A program made the translations under genes and the position numbers. Below are positions 33,066-45,225 of a stretch of DNA of 64,000 bases, in pieces. Position 1 is the first letter of the stretch. Every line of letters starts with the position of its first letter. The notes below the pieces were generated by a model that had not been told where the DNA came from, did no database searches, and saw nothing but the letters and a program-made list of their open reading frames with translations. Origin of the DNA: Pseudopyrenochaeta lycopersici (taxonomy: Eukaryota > Ascomycota > Dothideomycetes > Pleosporales > Pseudopyrenochaetaceae); contig NHZP01000004.1 of the NCBI GenBank assembly GCA_003313425.1, forward strand, positions 1,488,001 through 1,552,000, written 5' to 3'.

Positions 33066-34492
33066 ATGTCGAAAACTAAGGAAGAAAAGAAGCGCAAGCG
33101 CGAGGAAGAGGGAGTGGATACTGTACCGAAAAAGCCCAAAAAGTCCAAAAAGGCCGAGGACATCGCCGATGCGCCAACGCCAGATGTTCCGGTAGTTGAG
33201 GCGAAGAAGGAGAAAAAAGATAAGAAGGATAAGAAGGCGAAAAAGGTCAAGGATGATGCGGAGGCAACGGCTGTAGAGGAAGCCCCTGTCGAAAAGAAGA
33301 AGGAGAAAAAAGAAAAGAAGTCGAAGAAGTCGAAGAAAACAGGCGACGGTTCTGAAAGCGCGCCAATCGACGAAGCAGAGCTAATCAGCGAAATGAAGGC
33401 TTCGGAAAACTTCATCAGCATCAACGACGATGAGCCAATGCCTGACGCGACTGAAGCTGTTGATAGCGCTAGCTCAAAGGACAAGAAAAAGTCAAAGAAG
33501 GAAAAGGACTCAAAGAAGAAGGACAAGAAGTCTAAGAAGACCAAGGACACAAATGAAACTGAGAGTGCATCGGCAGAGGATTCTGTTGCTGCGGCAGATG
33601 AACCAAATGGCGTCACAGAAGATGTGGCTACAGAGGTGAATGGACTCGATGCAGAGTCAAAGGCTGCTACGAAGGAGAAAAAGAAGTCCAAGAAAGAGAA
33701 GGAGAAAAAAGATAAGAAGTCAAAGGTTGAGACAAGTGGAGATGTGTCGGCTGAAGCGCAGCCTGTGGCCGAGACCAACGGCGAAGATGCTACCGAAGAG
33801 CAAGACGCTACAGAGGGCACTGAAGGCGCCAAGGGTCGATTCATCGTTTTCGTCGGTACGTATTTATCCTCACAATGCTGTATGGCTATAACTAATCCAA
33901 CCAACCAGGCAATTTACCCTACAGCGCAACCAAGGAGCAGATTGAGGAGCACTTCGCCAAGTTAAAACCCACCGAGATCCGTCTTCGCACATACAAGAAC
34001 AACAATAAGTTCATGGGCACCTGCTTCGTTGAGTTCGACCGCTTCGACCGCATGGAGACCTGCTTGAAGAAGTACCACCACTCCCTCTTCCCCGACGGCA
34101 AGAAGAACAGTGAGGGCCGCAAGATCAATGTGGAATTAAGGTAAGCATATTCTCTTCTTTTCATGGCTGTTATACAATTTCAGGATGAGTCGTCGCTAAC
34201 TCTCACCAGCGCTGGCGGTGGCGGCAATAGCGAAGCGCGCAAATCGAAGATCGCAGCTAAGAACGACAAGCTCCACGATGAGCGCGCACGTGACCGCGAA
34301 AAGCGCGCTGAAGTCGAGCTAAAGCAGGGCGAGCGCAAGGAGAAGAAGGACTCGAGGCAGAAGAAGGACGATAAGAATGAGGGAGCTGCTGCTCAGAAGG
34401 AAGAGGCGCAACCTGACAACGGAAACATCAATCCTGCCAGACTTGCAATGATGTCGCGTCCTGCTCCTCCAATGCACAGACAGAGATACTAA
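33066..34492 (+). CDS. NOP6: Nop6-like nucleolar RNA-binding protein (RRM)
   Basis: Three exons (33066-33855, 33909-34140, 34210-34492) code 434 aa. The first 260 residues are a Lys/Glu/Asp-rich tail with many KKSKK and KDKK blocks, typical of nucleolar proteins. The single RRM follows at about 260-345: RNP2-like RFIVFVGNLPYS, and RNP1-like KFMGTCFVEFD. The end is a basic helical region (EARKSKIAAKND, RDREKRAEVELKQGERKEKK) closing with ARLAMMSRPAPPMHRQRY. In yeast, Nop6 is an early 40S assembly factor. Both introns have GT..AG ends and fall at codon-split positions that rebuild the RRM. The family call is good; one-to-one orthology is inferred. Confidence 0.8.
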
Positions 34493-35306
34493 ATATCCAG
34501 TATCCTAGAGGCAGTTGTTTGAGCCTATCTTGGAACATTTTGTCGATCTACTTGCAATCTACTGTCTGTCCTTAGACTTCGATTGGATACCATCAAAACG
34601 TACAATTTGCTTTACAGGTTTATCATACCTCATCCTTAGACAGCAATGACATCATATTCTGTATTCAACGCACTTCTGCTTGTTCACTCACTTGAGCCAA
34701 TCATGATATTTCGACGGCGCGGCCCGAAGCGGCAAAGGGATTCTTAGTCATCCTTACACTTCTCGATGTTGATAAGTCTGGCATTTGCCTCGTCCTAGAA
34801 CCACAAACTTCGATATCGGAAACTGCATGTTGATAAGATATTCGTACGGTCTCGATATAATTTGGACTGCCAGAAAGGTGAGTCGCGTATATTTTCATTC
34901 AGTTTGAGGCGAAGTCATGCTCCCTTGGTATCTCGTCTGGAAAAATCGCGGATCTCATGCTAGCACAGAGCTGTAGTTTTTGACGAACGAATTTCCATGA
35001 TTAAACTTGCACAATCAGAACGTCTATTATATTAATTGATTCTCCTTGATCGCTTTGAAAGTTCTGTGGCTATTCTTCTGCATCAGCCGATCAGTGTTTG
35101 ATTTACTTTGTAACAGCTACACTGTAGCAGTGATTTCGTTGATATCACAATACTGACGTCAACTAGACTTTTAACATCTGGAATTCTTCAAGATAATCCT
35201 GAAATACGTCCCTTATCGGGAGTAGTTACTGCGTTCAACGTACTTCAAATACAAAGAATTCGATCGTCGCGTTTCCTTAGAAGCAACAATAATAGACAGT
35301 CTGAAA
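34493..35306. other. A/T-rich intergenic region
   Basis: No gene seen. Bases about 34980-35230 are noticeably A/T-rich with many TTAAT/TATTA words. Confidence 0.4.
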
Positions 35307-35834
35307 ATGGCTACGACAGAACCCTCATCCTACGCTCCGGATGTCCCCTCAGAGCCTATCACCAAAACAACCGATACAATTCACGTAGAGTTGACGCCCC
35401 ATGACTTGGATTCGTTGGCAGCCACCAAATTTGTCCGGTCCCCCTCCGCGGGCGCAACTGTCCTCTTCATCGGCACAACGCGCGACTCGTTCAACCAACT
35501 CCCTGTTAGCTCTCTATCCTATACCTCATACCCACCCTTGGCCATCAGCACGCTCTTCTCCATCGCTACTAAGATCCTGAGTAAGCACGCTTGCACTAAG
35601 ATTGCCATTATCCACAAACTGGGCGAGTGCCCGATTGGTGAGGAGAGCATAGTAATAGCGGTGAGTGCACCGCATCGACAGGCCGCGTGGCGGGCGGGCG
35701 AGGAGGCGCTAGAAGAAACGAAAGAGAAGGCTGAGATCTGGAAGCTGGAGAGGTTTGAGGGGGGTGAGGGGGTGTGGAGGGCAAATCGGGATGGGGTCAT
35801 GGGTGTGAGGATTGACGAGGAAGGGAAGAAGTAG
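35307..35834 (+). CDS. cnxH: Molybdopterin synthase catalytic (large) subunit, MoaE/MOCS2B type
   Basis: Transfers sulfur from the small subunit to precursor Z (cPMP) to form molybdopterin, needed for nitrate reductase and other molybdenum enzymes. Single exon, 175 aa. MoaE landmarks: GATVLFIGTTRDSF (usual G....F.G.VR), LSYTSYPPLA (usual L.YE.Y..MA), IAIIHKLGECPIGEESIVIA, APHRQAAWRAGEEALEETKE, and the active-site Lys-bearing KEKAEIWKLERFEGG (usual K..VPIWK.E). Length and motif order are normal. The N-terminal 25 residues are a variable lead. No other cofactor-pathway gene is beside it. Confidence 0.93.
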   Translation: MATTEPSSYAPDVPSEPITKTTDTIHVELTPHDLDSLAATKFVRSPSAGATVLFIGTTRDSFNQLPVSSLSYTSYPPLAISTLFSIATKILSKHACTKIAIIHKLGECPIGEESIVIAVSAPHRQAAWRAGEEALEETKEKAEIWKLERFEGGEGVWRANRDGVMGVRIDEEGKK

Positions 35835-36949
35835 AGCTAAGAGAACTCGAAGAGCAAGAGTAGGATGGTGAGACAATTGGTGAGCTTAGTGGACTTGGCA
35901 GGTCGCCAGTCGCAAATGGATCTAACAGAAGGATTGGATGACCGAAAGGAATTAGTGTGCACTGCAGCTATAGTGGTATGGGTGGCGCAGTACATTTCGC
36001 GTATGTCTTGTTGTAACATGAACAATGTTGAGAAACCTGTATTGAGGCGGAGTGCTTCTCAAAGTGATACTATTGTTAAATGCATTGGAAACCATCAATC
36101 ATTATGGTTGCAACCATGAAGACTTGGGGCTAGGTGAAAGCTGAAATGTGCCTTGTTCTGAACTGCAGATCATTGACCGACACTGAGGCAGAAAATGTGG
36201 AGTCGCACAAATGGAAGATAGCGCATCGGGCCTGTGATTGCTGCAAAGATTGAAACTTGATGATGGGCTTACGGAGAAGTAGGCTGATGTAGCAGCATCT
36301 ATGCGTTAAGCTTCTACGGCGCCCCCGAATTTCAGAAAGATCATATTGAAAAACTTCTGTGGTTCAGAACTTGAGGTCATGGGCCCATCTAATTGACCCA
36401 TTGAAGGCGCATCCTGTTTTAGGTATGTTCAGTTGTTGACGCAGAAAAGTGCTCAAAGGAACTACGGTCGAGTTCCTAAGCTAAGTTCAGCTGATGTCGT
36501 GCAATGTTCCAGCCTGAGACAACTATGATTCCGCCAGAGGGGCGTGTACACATGGTCGAACACTACTGCATGTCAGTGCAGCACACAGAGTCGTATTTGC
36601 TGCGCTTCCTCAGCTACTATATTATTGCATGTATGAGTGAATTGTTTCACTAATTTTGAGATGAAGTGCCAAATCCTGCACATGGCCTTTCTGCTGAATG
36701 ACTAACCTAATATATATCAATAGTGTTAAGATATTCAGAACTGCATGATGATCACCAATTGAAAGATTGTACCCGAATGGGTGTGCTCGAGTTCAGATGC
36801 TCGGATGATTGTTGCAGACCCAAGAAAAGGTCTTGTCGCATGAAACTTGTTATTACGTAGCAGAAGCTGGAGCTTTCTGCGGTATGGGTCTCAGCCCACT
36901 TCTTTTGTACATTACTTTTACAGTCATGATCATACACATCCAACCATTG
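35835..36949. other. Intergenic, no supported gene
   Basis: The region lies between MoaE and the 3' end of AIM11. It is A/T-rich from about 36590 to 36780. No frame with motif or splice support. Confidence 0.4.
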
Positions 36950-37492
36950 TTATTGAGATTTCTCGTTGTTGCTTTTGTCATCCTCCTCCTCTTGAATCCT
37001 CATTTCTTTAGATGCCTTGAGCATCTCGCTGATTGTTTGCGGTACCGCTTCGTCAGATCGGTAAATGCTATCGTAATTCAGGCGCCCTCGGAGAACTGTT
37101 TGAGCCTCCTTCAGGTTCGCGATATCGAATGCCCACATTGTTCCACCTAAGGCCATGATTCCGACACTAACACAATTCATCGTGGCCAAGTTTAAAGCCT
37201 GACAGGCATCCGAAAAAGGACTGAAGAATTCATGAGGATTTGTATTCGCTTCATAGAACTTGGGCTTGACTCGGAGCTGCCGTCGCCAAATCGCTTTGCG
37301 CGTTATTGCCGTCGATGCAAGCAGGCAAGCGCCACCGAGAAAGAATATTGATAGTTGGCGTAATGAGTGTGGTGATGTGATAGGCGTGCCCTCGTATGCG
37401 GTTTCGGGCGGCGGTCTCGGGGGAGGGTTGACCGGTGCGGCTGTGGGCCGGGCCATCATTCGAAGGATTGGGATTTTCTGGAGGACTTCCAT
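36950..37492 (-). CDS. AIM11: Altered inheritance of mitochondria protein 11 (AIM11)
   Basis: Single exon, 180 aa, ATG at 37492 (further Met codons at residues 12 and 13 could also start it). Two membrane segments: LSIFFLGGACLLASTAIT at about 47-64 and LATMNCVSVGIMALGGTMWAF at about 101-121, separated by the basic loop KAIWRRQLRVKPKFY. The FYEANTNPHEFFSPFSDACQALNLAT stretch, the WAFDIANLKE after helix 2 and the short acidic C-terminus match the AIM11 family, a small mitochondrial membrane protein of unclear function. The N-terminus is Pro-rich (NPPPRPPP). Confidence 0.85.
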   Translation of the reverse strand: MEVLQKIPILRMMARPTAAPVNPPPRPPPETAYEGTPITSPHSLRQLSIFFLGGACLLASTAITRKAIWRRQLRVKPKFYEANTNPHEFFSPFSDACQALNLATMNCVSVGIMALGGTMWAFDIANLKEAQTVLRGRLNYDSIYRSDEAVPQTISEMLKASKEMRIQEEEDDKSNNEKSQ

Positions 37493-38902
37493 GAGCCTGT
37501 ACGCCAGCAGTTCAGGTAATTTGGGGCGATATGTGGGACAGCTGCGGCATCAGCATGCCATGCCTCAAAGTCTTGCGGACCCCCGAGCGAGCTTGGGCTA
37601 GTCTAGCGATTGTCGAGTGTCGTACAAATTGGCTCAAATAGACTGTATTCGTGGGTTCATCCGGATATTGCAGAAATCGGTGAGTTCGTAAGTCAATGTC
37701 GCCCAGAGAGCGGGTTGTCTATGGTTGGTACAAAAAAGTTGCGACGGAAGCCACGACCGATGGAAAAACATCGGGCCGGACGTGAAGAAGGAGCATTCCA
37801 CCACCATTCTCCATGCTCAATTTATTCACCTATTTCGATCGACTCGACTCAACCACAAGTGGAGTAAAGATATTTAGAGTTGTTTCCCGATGTGCTAATT
37901 AAAATTCCAAGAGATTGGACAGTTCGAACCTGCGTGGTGCAACTCTTCTATTCCAGGCCATTGGGATAGGGGCCTAGCTGTTGGAATTGATCACAGACTA
38001 GAGCTGTGCAGTAGCGTCGTTGCGGAACACAAAACTTATTATTGGTTACAACTAGATGCTTACATTAATACACAACGGTCGCCGGCTTCTACCCCAGCTT
38101 TACCCGGTCGGGATGCGCTTGTGATTACAGCAGCTTGTACAACACAAGAATATGCATGTGTTCAACGTTAACTCATCAGTGCATCCATACAAGGCTGTCA
38201 ATTGACTGTTGTACTCAAGTTGCCAGCCCCTGACCTGCCAAAATTGAGTCCTAGACAATCGATTGTCATTTCCACTTTTCCTGTTCATGCTTCAGCCTTC
38301 TATCGTGTCCCAGTAAGACAATTGATTTGATAGTCTTCAAATAGTTCAGGGAGGTGCATCTTAAGCCTGATGAGCAAGAATGTGTCTTACCTTTCCGTTG
38401 GGCTTTAATTAAGCAATGCTTTTTCCCAATGTTGCACTGCTGCTTTTGGTTATCTCAGGCTTAACCATGTTGTCCCCACTGATATTACCCAATCCCGAGC
38501 ACCACAGTAAAATCCTCTCACAGGAAAGTATGGGCTTAGCGCACACTAGAACTCTCCTTTAATCTCGTCCCACTTAAATGTTGCCCGCCTAGCCCCACAG
38601 TGACTCTGTTGTCAGTTGCATGTACGACAGCCCGTTTATACTACCATCTACAGGAATAGTGATAATCAATTCTGCCTCGTATCTGCTGCGTATACTGCTG
38701 TGGAGAGCTATGTGCGAGTGCAGCAACCAGAGGACCTGTGTGGCTTGTATATGGGGCCGATTTGGAGTATAAAGCAGTATCTTTGCTTCACCTAAAATTA
38801 TTGCCAGCATTGGGAGAGCTCCAGGACTTGTTCTCAAACATTTCAAGAAAAAAATACAGTTCGTTTATCACTCGCTTCATTGTAGCTTTTAGTCAAGTAT
38901 CC
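37493..38902. other. Intergenic, no supported gene
   Basis: No gene seen. A B-box-like TTCGAAC lies at 37924 but no tRNA cloverleaf forms around it on either strand. A TATAAA sits near the end of the region. Confidence 0.4.
38768..38773 (+). promoter_or_regulatory. TATA box candidate
   Basis: TATAAA 130 bases upstream of the ATG of the Thr-rich secreted protein, followed by a pyrimidine-rich CTTTGCTTCACC, a plausible promoter core. Confidence 0.4.
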
Positions 38903-39673
38903 ATGATCTGCAAAATGCTCAAGAACGTCATCCTGACTCTATTGGCATCGGTCTCCCTTACAAAAGCTCTGCCTGGTGGGACTTCTGAATATGCAGCTCC
39001 AAAGGAGACTCTTGTCTATGCACCTCCTAAGGAGACTCTCGGCTATGCACCTCCTAACCCTCCAGAGGAGCCCACGTGCACGCCTTGTAAGCACATACGT
39101 TCTACAAATAACATATTGCTGACCATTTTGTAGCATACTGGACCACTACAGATGTTCAAGAGGGAAGTACTACATACTTGTCTACCACGACTGTGGTTAT
39201 TCCTATCACAACCGTCATTGAGAAGCCAATCACAACCGTATCGCCATGTCCATACACGAGCACTGGCTATTCAACCAATGTAAGGCGGAAATCACGTATC
39301 ATACCAGACCTCCCACTGATGATTTACTAGACGATCATCTCCCTCACAACCCACCTTACGACGAAGACCTACTCCACGGTCACAACTATCCTTGACACTA
39401 AAGTAGAGAGTGACGTGGAATCAAACACAGCGTTCGAGACAATCCCGACTTCGCAAGTTGACCCTACTATTTTGGCTCAACTCGTGCTAATATTCTGGCA
39501 GGTCTGTTGGCACTTCTTACAAGACTAATGTCGATAACGTGAAAGAGACGGTCATCACTACACAGACAATCGACTCTGTCTACACAGAAGTTGCGAAAGT
39601 TCCAATCACATATGTTTCTACAGGCACCGAGGATATATGCACGACCAAAAATGGATATGGCAACCCCTACTAA
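38903..39673 (+). CDS. Thr-rich secreted (cell-wall-type) protein, last junction uncertain
   Basis: Signal peptide MICKMLKNVILTLLASVSLT or from the second Met at 38915. Two copies of a YAPPKETL repeat follow, then PPEEPTCTP. Intron 39087-39133 (GTAAGC..GTAG) joins to YWTTTDVQEGSTTYLSTTTV; intron 39280-39330 (GTAAGG..CTAG) joins to TIISLTTHLTTKTYSTVTT. The last exon, from 39502, reads SVGTSYKTNVDNVKETVITT and ends KNGYGNPY. The only donor in the right phase for that junction is GTTCGA at 39432, which is weak; without it the frame stops soon after 39500. With it the protein has about 200 aa. The composition (TT, VTT, ITT repeats) is like fungal wall or adhesin-like proteins, but no GPI tail is seen. 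Either an unusual splice or a frameshifted allele. Confidence 0.5.
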
Positions 39674-40782
39674 GCGAGTTGTATCTGGTTGCGCTAGACA
39701 CGTGATGCTGTCGGACACCAGATTAACTAGAGGATGTTTGGGAAGAGGTGAGATTTGATGTACCGACCATGGTGCGGTGGTGTGATCGATTGTGGCAGCA
39801 CTCGTATGTAGGATGAAGTGGAGATGTACTCTAAGCAACATGTCAATGGTCACTCCTTAGAGTTTTTTGAAGGAGTTAGTTCAATTACTGAATGAAAGTA
39901 CCAAATGAGCTCAATGCCTGTACCTATTCTCGATTTACCCTGAGCTTGGTATCTCAGTGAAGCAAGCGCTGACATGCTGACCTCAGTTGGCGGACCGGAC
40001 CCTTCACTGCTCTACACACTGGTATTCGTCATAGGGGCACTCTGTTGGAGTACGTTAATGGGACAGACCGAATTGCGATTCACTGGAAATTATGAAGACT
40101 GCAAAACGAATACGGTTGCTTGGTGTCCTGACCACGTTAGCGCAGAGCTACAGTGGAGCTCTGTTGTGTCCAAGGCCAAACATTCAGGCGCCAAGTCGAA
40201 CGCAATAAGCTGACGGCAGACGGAGCCAATAATCTTTGCTGTACGCATTTCGGTTCTATTGATATCAAAATCGCCACAGCTGATCCAAATTGACACTTCA
40301 TTGGGCGGCGTGGGAAGAACCTACAGCAGCAGAAGTAGTTGTTGCGATCACGAACATGCCGTCATAGCTTGCAGGGGGCGCGCGCCGCATCTCCACACGT
40401 GGTAACTCTGGCCCCGCGCATAGTTCCAACGGGTCTCCCGTGTCTCACCATTCCTTCCACCACTCCTGCGGATTTGGACCTTGTCTCGGAGTTTTTAATT
40501 TCCAAGACCCCTTCCACATATCGTCCAGGTCTAAGCCGATACTCACGCTGGTACTCTCTTCACGCCCTTCGTTAGCATTGCTCCTTACTTTACCCGCCCC
40601 GACGCGTCGGCGTTTGTTTCCAAGATACCCCAATTGCAAACCCTTACGACTCGCGCTCGAACCACGATCCTCGTCTTTCGTAATTCCGCCATTCGTTCCT
40701 TGAGGCGAACCATTCTGGGGGGTACGCTGTTCCAAAGTGAAGGATGACCTGCATGAGCGCATAGGCGAACAGTCCTGGCACG
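39674..40782. other. Intergenic, no supported gene
   Basis: Short frames on both strands without support. The last few hundred bases should be the NVJ2 promoter and leader. Confidence 0.4.
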
Positions 40783-43767
40783 ATGAGCGTGGAATGGGAG
40801 TATGGGACGCTGCTCAAGATATTCATATGGGGCTACCTTATAGGGGGGTTGACGCTCTTGCCAACGGTGCTTGTACTCGCGTGGTTTCTGGGTACCACTC
40901 CGGTTGACCACGATCGCCTTACTGCATCCTCTACACAAGACCTTGGAGATCATGCCGAACAGCGAAGGAAGTCGAATGGGTCGACAGATGGAAAGGAAGA
41001 GGATAGCAACAATGTGGGACTGGGATTAGACGACGAAATTCTAGAAAAGTTGAAAGGGAAGGCACACATACCAGATGTCTTCGCGGGATACTTCGCTGTG
41101 TGTCGCGAATATGTCCCTGGTGGTGTCAACGGTAAACCTCCGGATCGTACGACTCCAGCTGGTGCCGTGGTATCCATGGAGAGCCCTAGCGTGTACCAGT
41201 CAATGTACAGGAGCATCTTCGACAGGAACAAGACTTTAAGCCCGACAATAGAGGGAGCCAACGCGAGGAGTAAGAAGGCTCGGAACGTCTTCTACGTCGT
41301 TTTAAGGTATGTCATCTTCCTGCGCAGTCGGATAGTATGGAGCATTGACGCCGGACTAGGCTCGGACACCTTATGCTTTATGACAATGAAGATCAGCTCG
41401 AAGTCCGTCATGTGATATCTCTTGCACACTACAAAGCAGATGTCTACGCCGGTGGAGACCATATACCTGAAGGCGAGCTGTGGATCAAGCGGAACTGTAT
41501 GCTTTCTCGCCCCAAGAACTTTCAACGCACTCGTACTTACTACTATAGGTATCCGCCTGGTGCAAAAGCTTGACAACGATTCCGTTGTCGAAGCCAAAAG
41601 TTTCTACCTATTTTCTGACAACTGCTCCGAAAAGGAGGACTTCTATCATGCCATGCTCCAAGCGCAGGAACATCATAAGGATCCTGCTGCGAATGATCAA
41701 CCTCCTATTCCACTCAAGTTTGAAACCCCAGATCTCGTCAAACTAGTTCAACAATTGCATGCCTCGGAAGAAAACCTGCATACTCGTTGGATCAACGCAT
41801 TGATTGGGAGAGTTTTCTTAGCTCTCTATAAGACCACACAAGTCAAGGATTACATAGCGACGAAGATCAACAAGAAAATAGCTCGCGTACCCAAGCCTGC
41901 GCTGATCAGCAGCGTGCAACTACGAAGTGTTGATATGGGAACGTTACCACCCTTTCTCACCAACCCAAAGCTCAAAGAGCTCACTGTCGATGGCGACCTT
42001 ATTGTTGAAGCCGATGTGAGCTACAAAGGCAACTTTCGAATCGAGGTCTCTGCAACTGTGCGAATCGACTTAGGTACTCGATTTAAGGCACGCGAAGTGA
42101 CCATAGTTCTTGCAACTGTGCTCAAGAAGCTCGATGGACATATACTCATCAGAATCAAGCCGCCACCGAGTAACAGGCTTTGGTTGACTTTCGAAACACC
42201 ACCGCGAATGGAACTGTCATTAGAGCCAATAGTAAGCTCGCGTCAGATCACTTACGGCGTTGTGCTCAGGGCTATTGAAAGCCGCATCCGAGAGGTTCTC
42301 AATGAGACATTGGTGCTACCGAATTGGGATGATATGCCATTTACGGACACAATTGCACAAATTATACGAGGAGGCATCTGGGAAGACGATAACAAGGGTA
42401 AACTGGAAACTCTTCCAAAGATCAAGTCAGATGACACCACTGTTGAAGCCACACTCGCGGACACGGAGAACTTGGACGAGAAAGTGGACTATGCCAGCTC
42501 ACACTTATCTATACCTTCTAGCCTCGAATCGGAGGAATTGGGAGCTGGCGTCTCATCCTCTACAGACTACAAGTCGTCATCTGTAAAGCCCCGACCAATG
42601 CAGTCGGCTTCCTCAGCAGCTCAGGTGAAGCTCGATTCAGCTAGTGCGTCCGCCGAGATAGTCAACGACCACGAAAGCAGGACACCGACGAGTATACGGT
42701 CTCTGCCAATACCTTCGCCTATGAGATCACCACTGCAAACGGGTCGTTCAGGCTCGGCAGAGAATTCCTCGAACAGTTCTACTGAAAATGTAGAGACTGC
42801 ATCAATCTCAGAAGCAAGTACGACATCAGGCCCCCTCCCAGACTCTAAGAATGGCCATGCACGGATCAGGTCGAAAGACCTCTCTCTTCATGAAATAGCT
42901 GCAGCTGCAGCCGCAGCCGCTGGGGCGACTAACTTGCCGAAAAAGCCGACACTTAATCAATCGCTCAACTCTGCTACAGCGGCGGCGAGAAACTGGCTAG
43001 CCTCAAAGCAAAGTCCGCAGCCTTCACGGACAAACAATCCCACTGGAAACAAGAATAGCCTCACCCACAACAGGCCTCCTACATCCGAGGGTCAAGGTAT
43101 GGGTGATGACGATACAGCAGAGTCAAATACACAGACTCCAATGTCAAAGTCTCACACCGAGCCTATGGGCAGAGGTCAACCCCTGCCGCCTCCTGGCACA
43201 CCACTTCCTCTGCCCAAAGCAGAGAAACGCCAGACATGGGCCATACCAGCAGCATCCACATTTGCCAATCTAGCAAAGAGAAGGCCTCTCTCTAACGCCC
43301 CGACAATATCGATCAAGAAGTCTTGCGAAGACCTTGACGCTTCTAAGACGCCGCTATCCCCAGACCCCCAACAATTTGATAATACAGCGCAAGATGGCGA
43401 AGAGATGTTCCGCCGGAAACCCCCTACAACACAAGATAAACCGACAACGGCGCGTAGAAAGTCCTCTGCGGCAAGCTCGACAGACGCCACGCCACCGGCT
43501 CTGCCGAGGCGACGGCAACGCCAACCGAGTCTGAACTTGAATTCGCACAACCGTCGTACCAGTCAGGACCTGAGAAATGGAGATGGGTTTCAAGAAGGCT
43601 TGTTGGTGGTTGAGGCGCCAGTGGCGGAGGGGAGTGTGCCACCTAGTCCCCTTGATGGCGAGGGAAAGAGTCTGCATCAGAGCGAAGCTGAATTGGTAAA
43701 GGGAGATGGAGATAGTGGGAAATTATCTCTAAGATCGGACAGGGCGAGTGAGGGAGGCATAACATGA
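40783..43767 (+). CDS. NVJ2: Nvj2/Tex2-type lipid-transfer protein (PH-like and SMP domains)
   Basis: Works at ER-organelle contact sites, in yeast at the nucleus-vacuole junction, moving lipids such as ceramide. Three exons (40783-41306, 41360-41496, 41549-43767) give 959 aa. An N-terminal membrane anchor (IFIWGYLIGGLTLLPTVLVLAWFLG) is followed by a PH-like region (VVLRLGHLMLYDNEDQLEV, WIKRNCIRLV) and the SMP domain from about residue 270 to 470: WINALIGRVFLALYKTTQVK, PALISSVQLRSVDMGTLPPF, LTVDGDLIVEADVSYKGNF, RLWLTFETPPRMELSLEP. The C-terminal half is disordered, Ser/Pro-rich with an Ala run. Both introns split codons and rebuild the PH-like fold. Domain order is that of fungal Nvj2. Confidence 0.88.
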
Positions 43768-43912
43768 CAAGGTGTTAGGGGTACCTCAAGGTTAGGAACG
43801 CAATGTAGACGTTTCACATGAACAAACTGTTCAAACACGTATGCTTCATTTTTATGCCATGAGTAAAGCTACACTGATACTCGCATCATGCTCAAGGGCA
43901 GAAGAAAGAGTT

Positions 43913-45225
43913 CTAATGGCGCCACCAACACCGACCCCTTCCCACTCGTTGATCTTCGTCCTCTCGCTCTCTCTGGATCCTCCTTTGCTTAACCTTTAAT
44001 GCCAAAATCGCGGGGACAAAGCGTTCTTTGGTGTAGACAATTTCGCCTTCCTCAGCAATCGAATCCTTGTACATATCGAATATGAATTCGATATCGTTCC
44101 TTGTGAATGCCGGCTCATTGTGCTTGGGAAGCTCGGCTTTCCCGACGAAGATACTGCATCCTTCATCTTCGCTTGCAGGTTCACGCCAACCTTGTTCGTA
44201 GTTGGATTCATCGCCCGGGGATTCAGAGATATCATTCATGGGTTGGTGTGCTGTGTCGGCTACGGTTTGCTCGCAATGTTGAGGAACTGGCTTATCACCG
44301 ATTGGTACAGCAGACGTACTTTGCATAGGTTGTCGTGACGAACCGGTCGTGTCTTGGGGAGATGCCAATGCATTCATTATTTGGTCTAAGAAGAGTCAGA
44401 AAGTTAAATTTTATGCAAGTCCGGCTATTACTGACCACGCAACATTCGCATGGCTCTAAGCTGGAAAGTCACTGCTTCGTCGACTTGCATGAGTGACCTC
44501 GAGATTTGAAGCATGATACCGACCGCGTATTTTCGGTTTTCGACCATTTCTCTGTAAATCACAGTCAAGTGATATATTTTATCACCGACGTTCTTCCACT
44601 CATTGCATACATGGTCTGCTTGCAATTTGATGTGCTGACTGGTCTGTGATTGAAGTAGGCCAAGGAACCGTTGGGCTGGATTCTTCTTCGCTGTTTTTTC
44701 GCATGCGGTGCCCTTCTCCAGATCCAACTCCTAGTTGATCATAGCTTTGTACATCTTGGGTCGGTCCATCCGCTTTCCTGTGCAAACGAGGGGATAGTCC
44801 AGACTTGAGGTCTGGTCGGTGCCAAAGACCTGCCTGAAATAGCTCAGATCTTCATCCATAGCTGCCCGTTCCCGAAGAGCAGCATTGTTGGCTTGTTTGT
44901 AGATGTCATCCAGTACACGCAACCAGTACCTGTCACAGTGTTTCATTCGAGCACTCGATTTGACATGATTGTTCGAGAATGCATGAAGCTCTTTCAGACC
45001 TTCACGGAATATCTTGAACGATATGGGTGCTCCGAATTCTTCACTTGGCCACAGTGCTCTTTCCCGTTCAAGGGACGGTACTCGCAGGACCTTCGAAGAA
45101 CTGTCGGCTTTTGCTGAGGGTTGGTTACGTAGATTGTTGAAACGTGCTTTTTCAGCATCTGAGAAGCTCTGATCAACGACGCTGTCTTTTTGTGTCTCCC
45201 TGCCTTTTCCCTTAGGATTTGACAT
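43913..45225 (-). CDS. Unknown helical protein
   Basis: Three exons give about 401 aa: 44788-45225, 44436-44730 and 43913-44385. The first begins MSNPKGKGRETQKDSVVDQS; the second contains LLQSQTSQHIKLQADHVCNE and MLQISRSLMQVDEAVTFQLR; the third starts DQIMNALASPQDTTG and ends in the basic GRGRCWWRH. Intron 44386-44435 has GTCAGT..TTAG and a CTGAC branch. Intron 44731-44787 is 57 nt, a multiple of three, and its last three bases are an in-frame TAG, so the exon frame continues past it; its donor GTTTGC is unusual. The middle looks like a helical bundle. No signal or membrane segment and no family that I recognise. Confidence 0.6.

Noticed and set aside
33059..33904. 281-codon Ser/Phe-rich frame on the minus strand
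   Set aside because: It is the reverse complement of the Lys/Glu-rich Nop6-like exon; its composition is a direct by-product of AAG/GAA codons.
37905..37980. tRNA-like B box (TTCGAAC) with an A-box-like segment
   Set aside because: Neither strand forms a five-base T stem or acceptor stem around it.
44728..44733. Nonsense mutation splitting the unknown minus-strand gene in two
   Set aside because: The TAG is better explained as the acceptor of a 57-nt intron that keeps frame on both sides.
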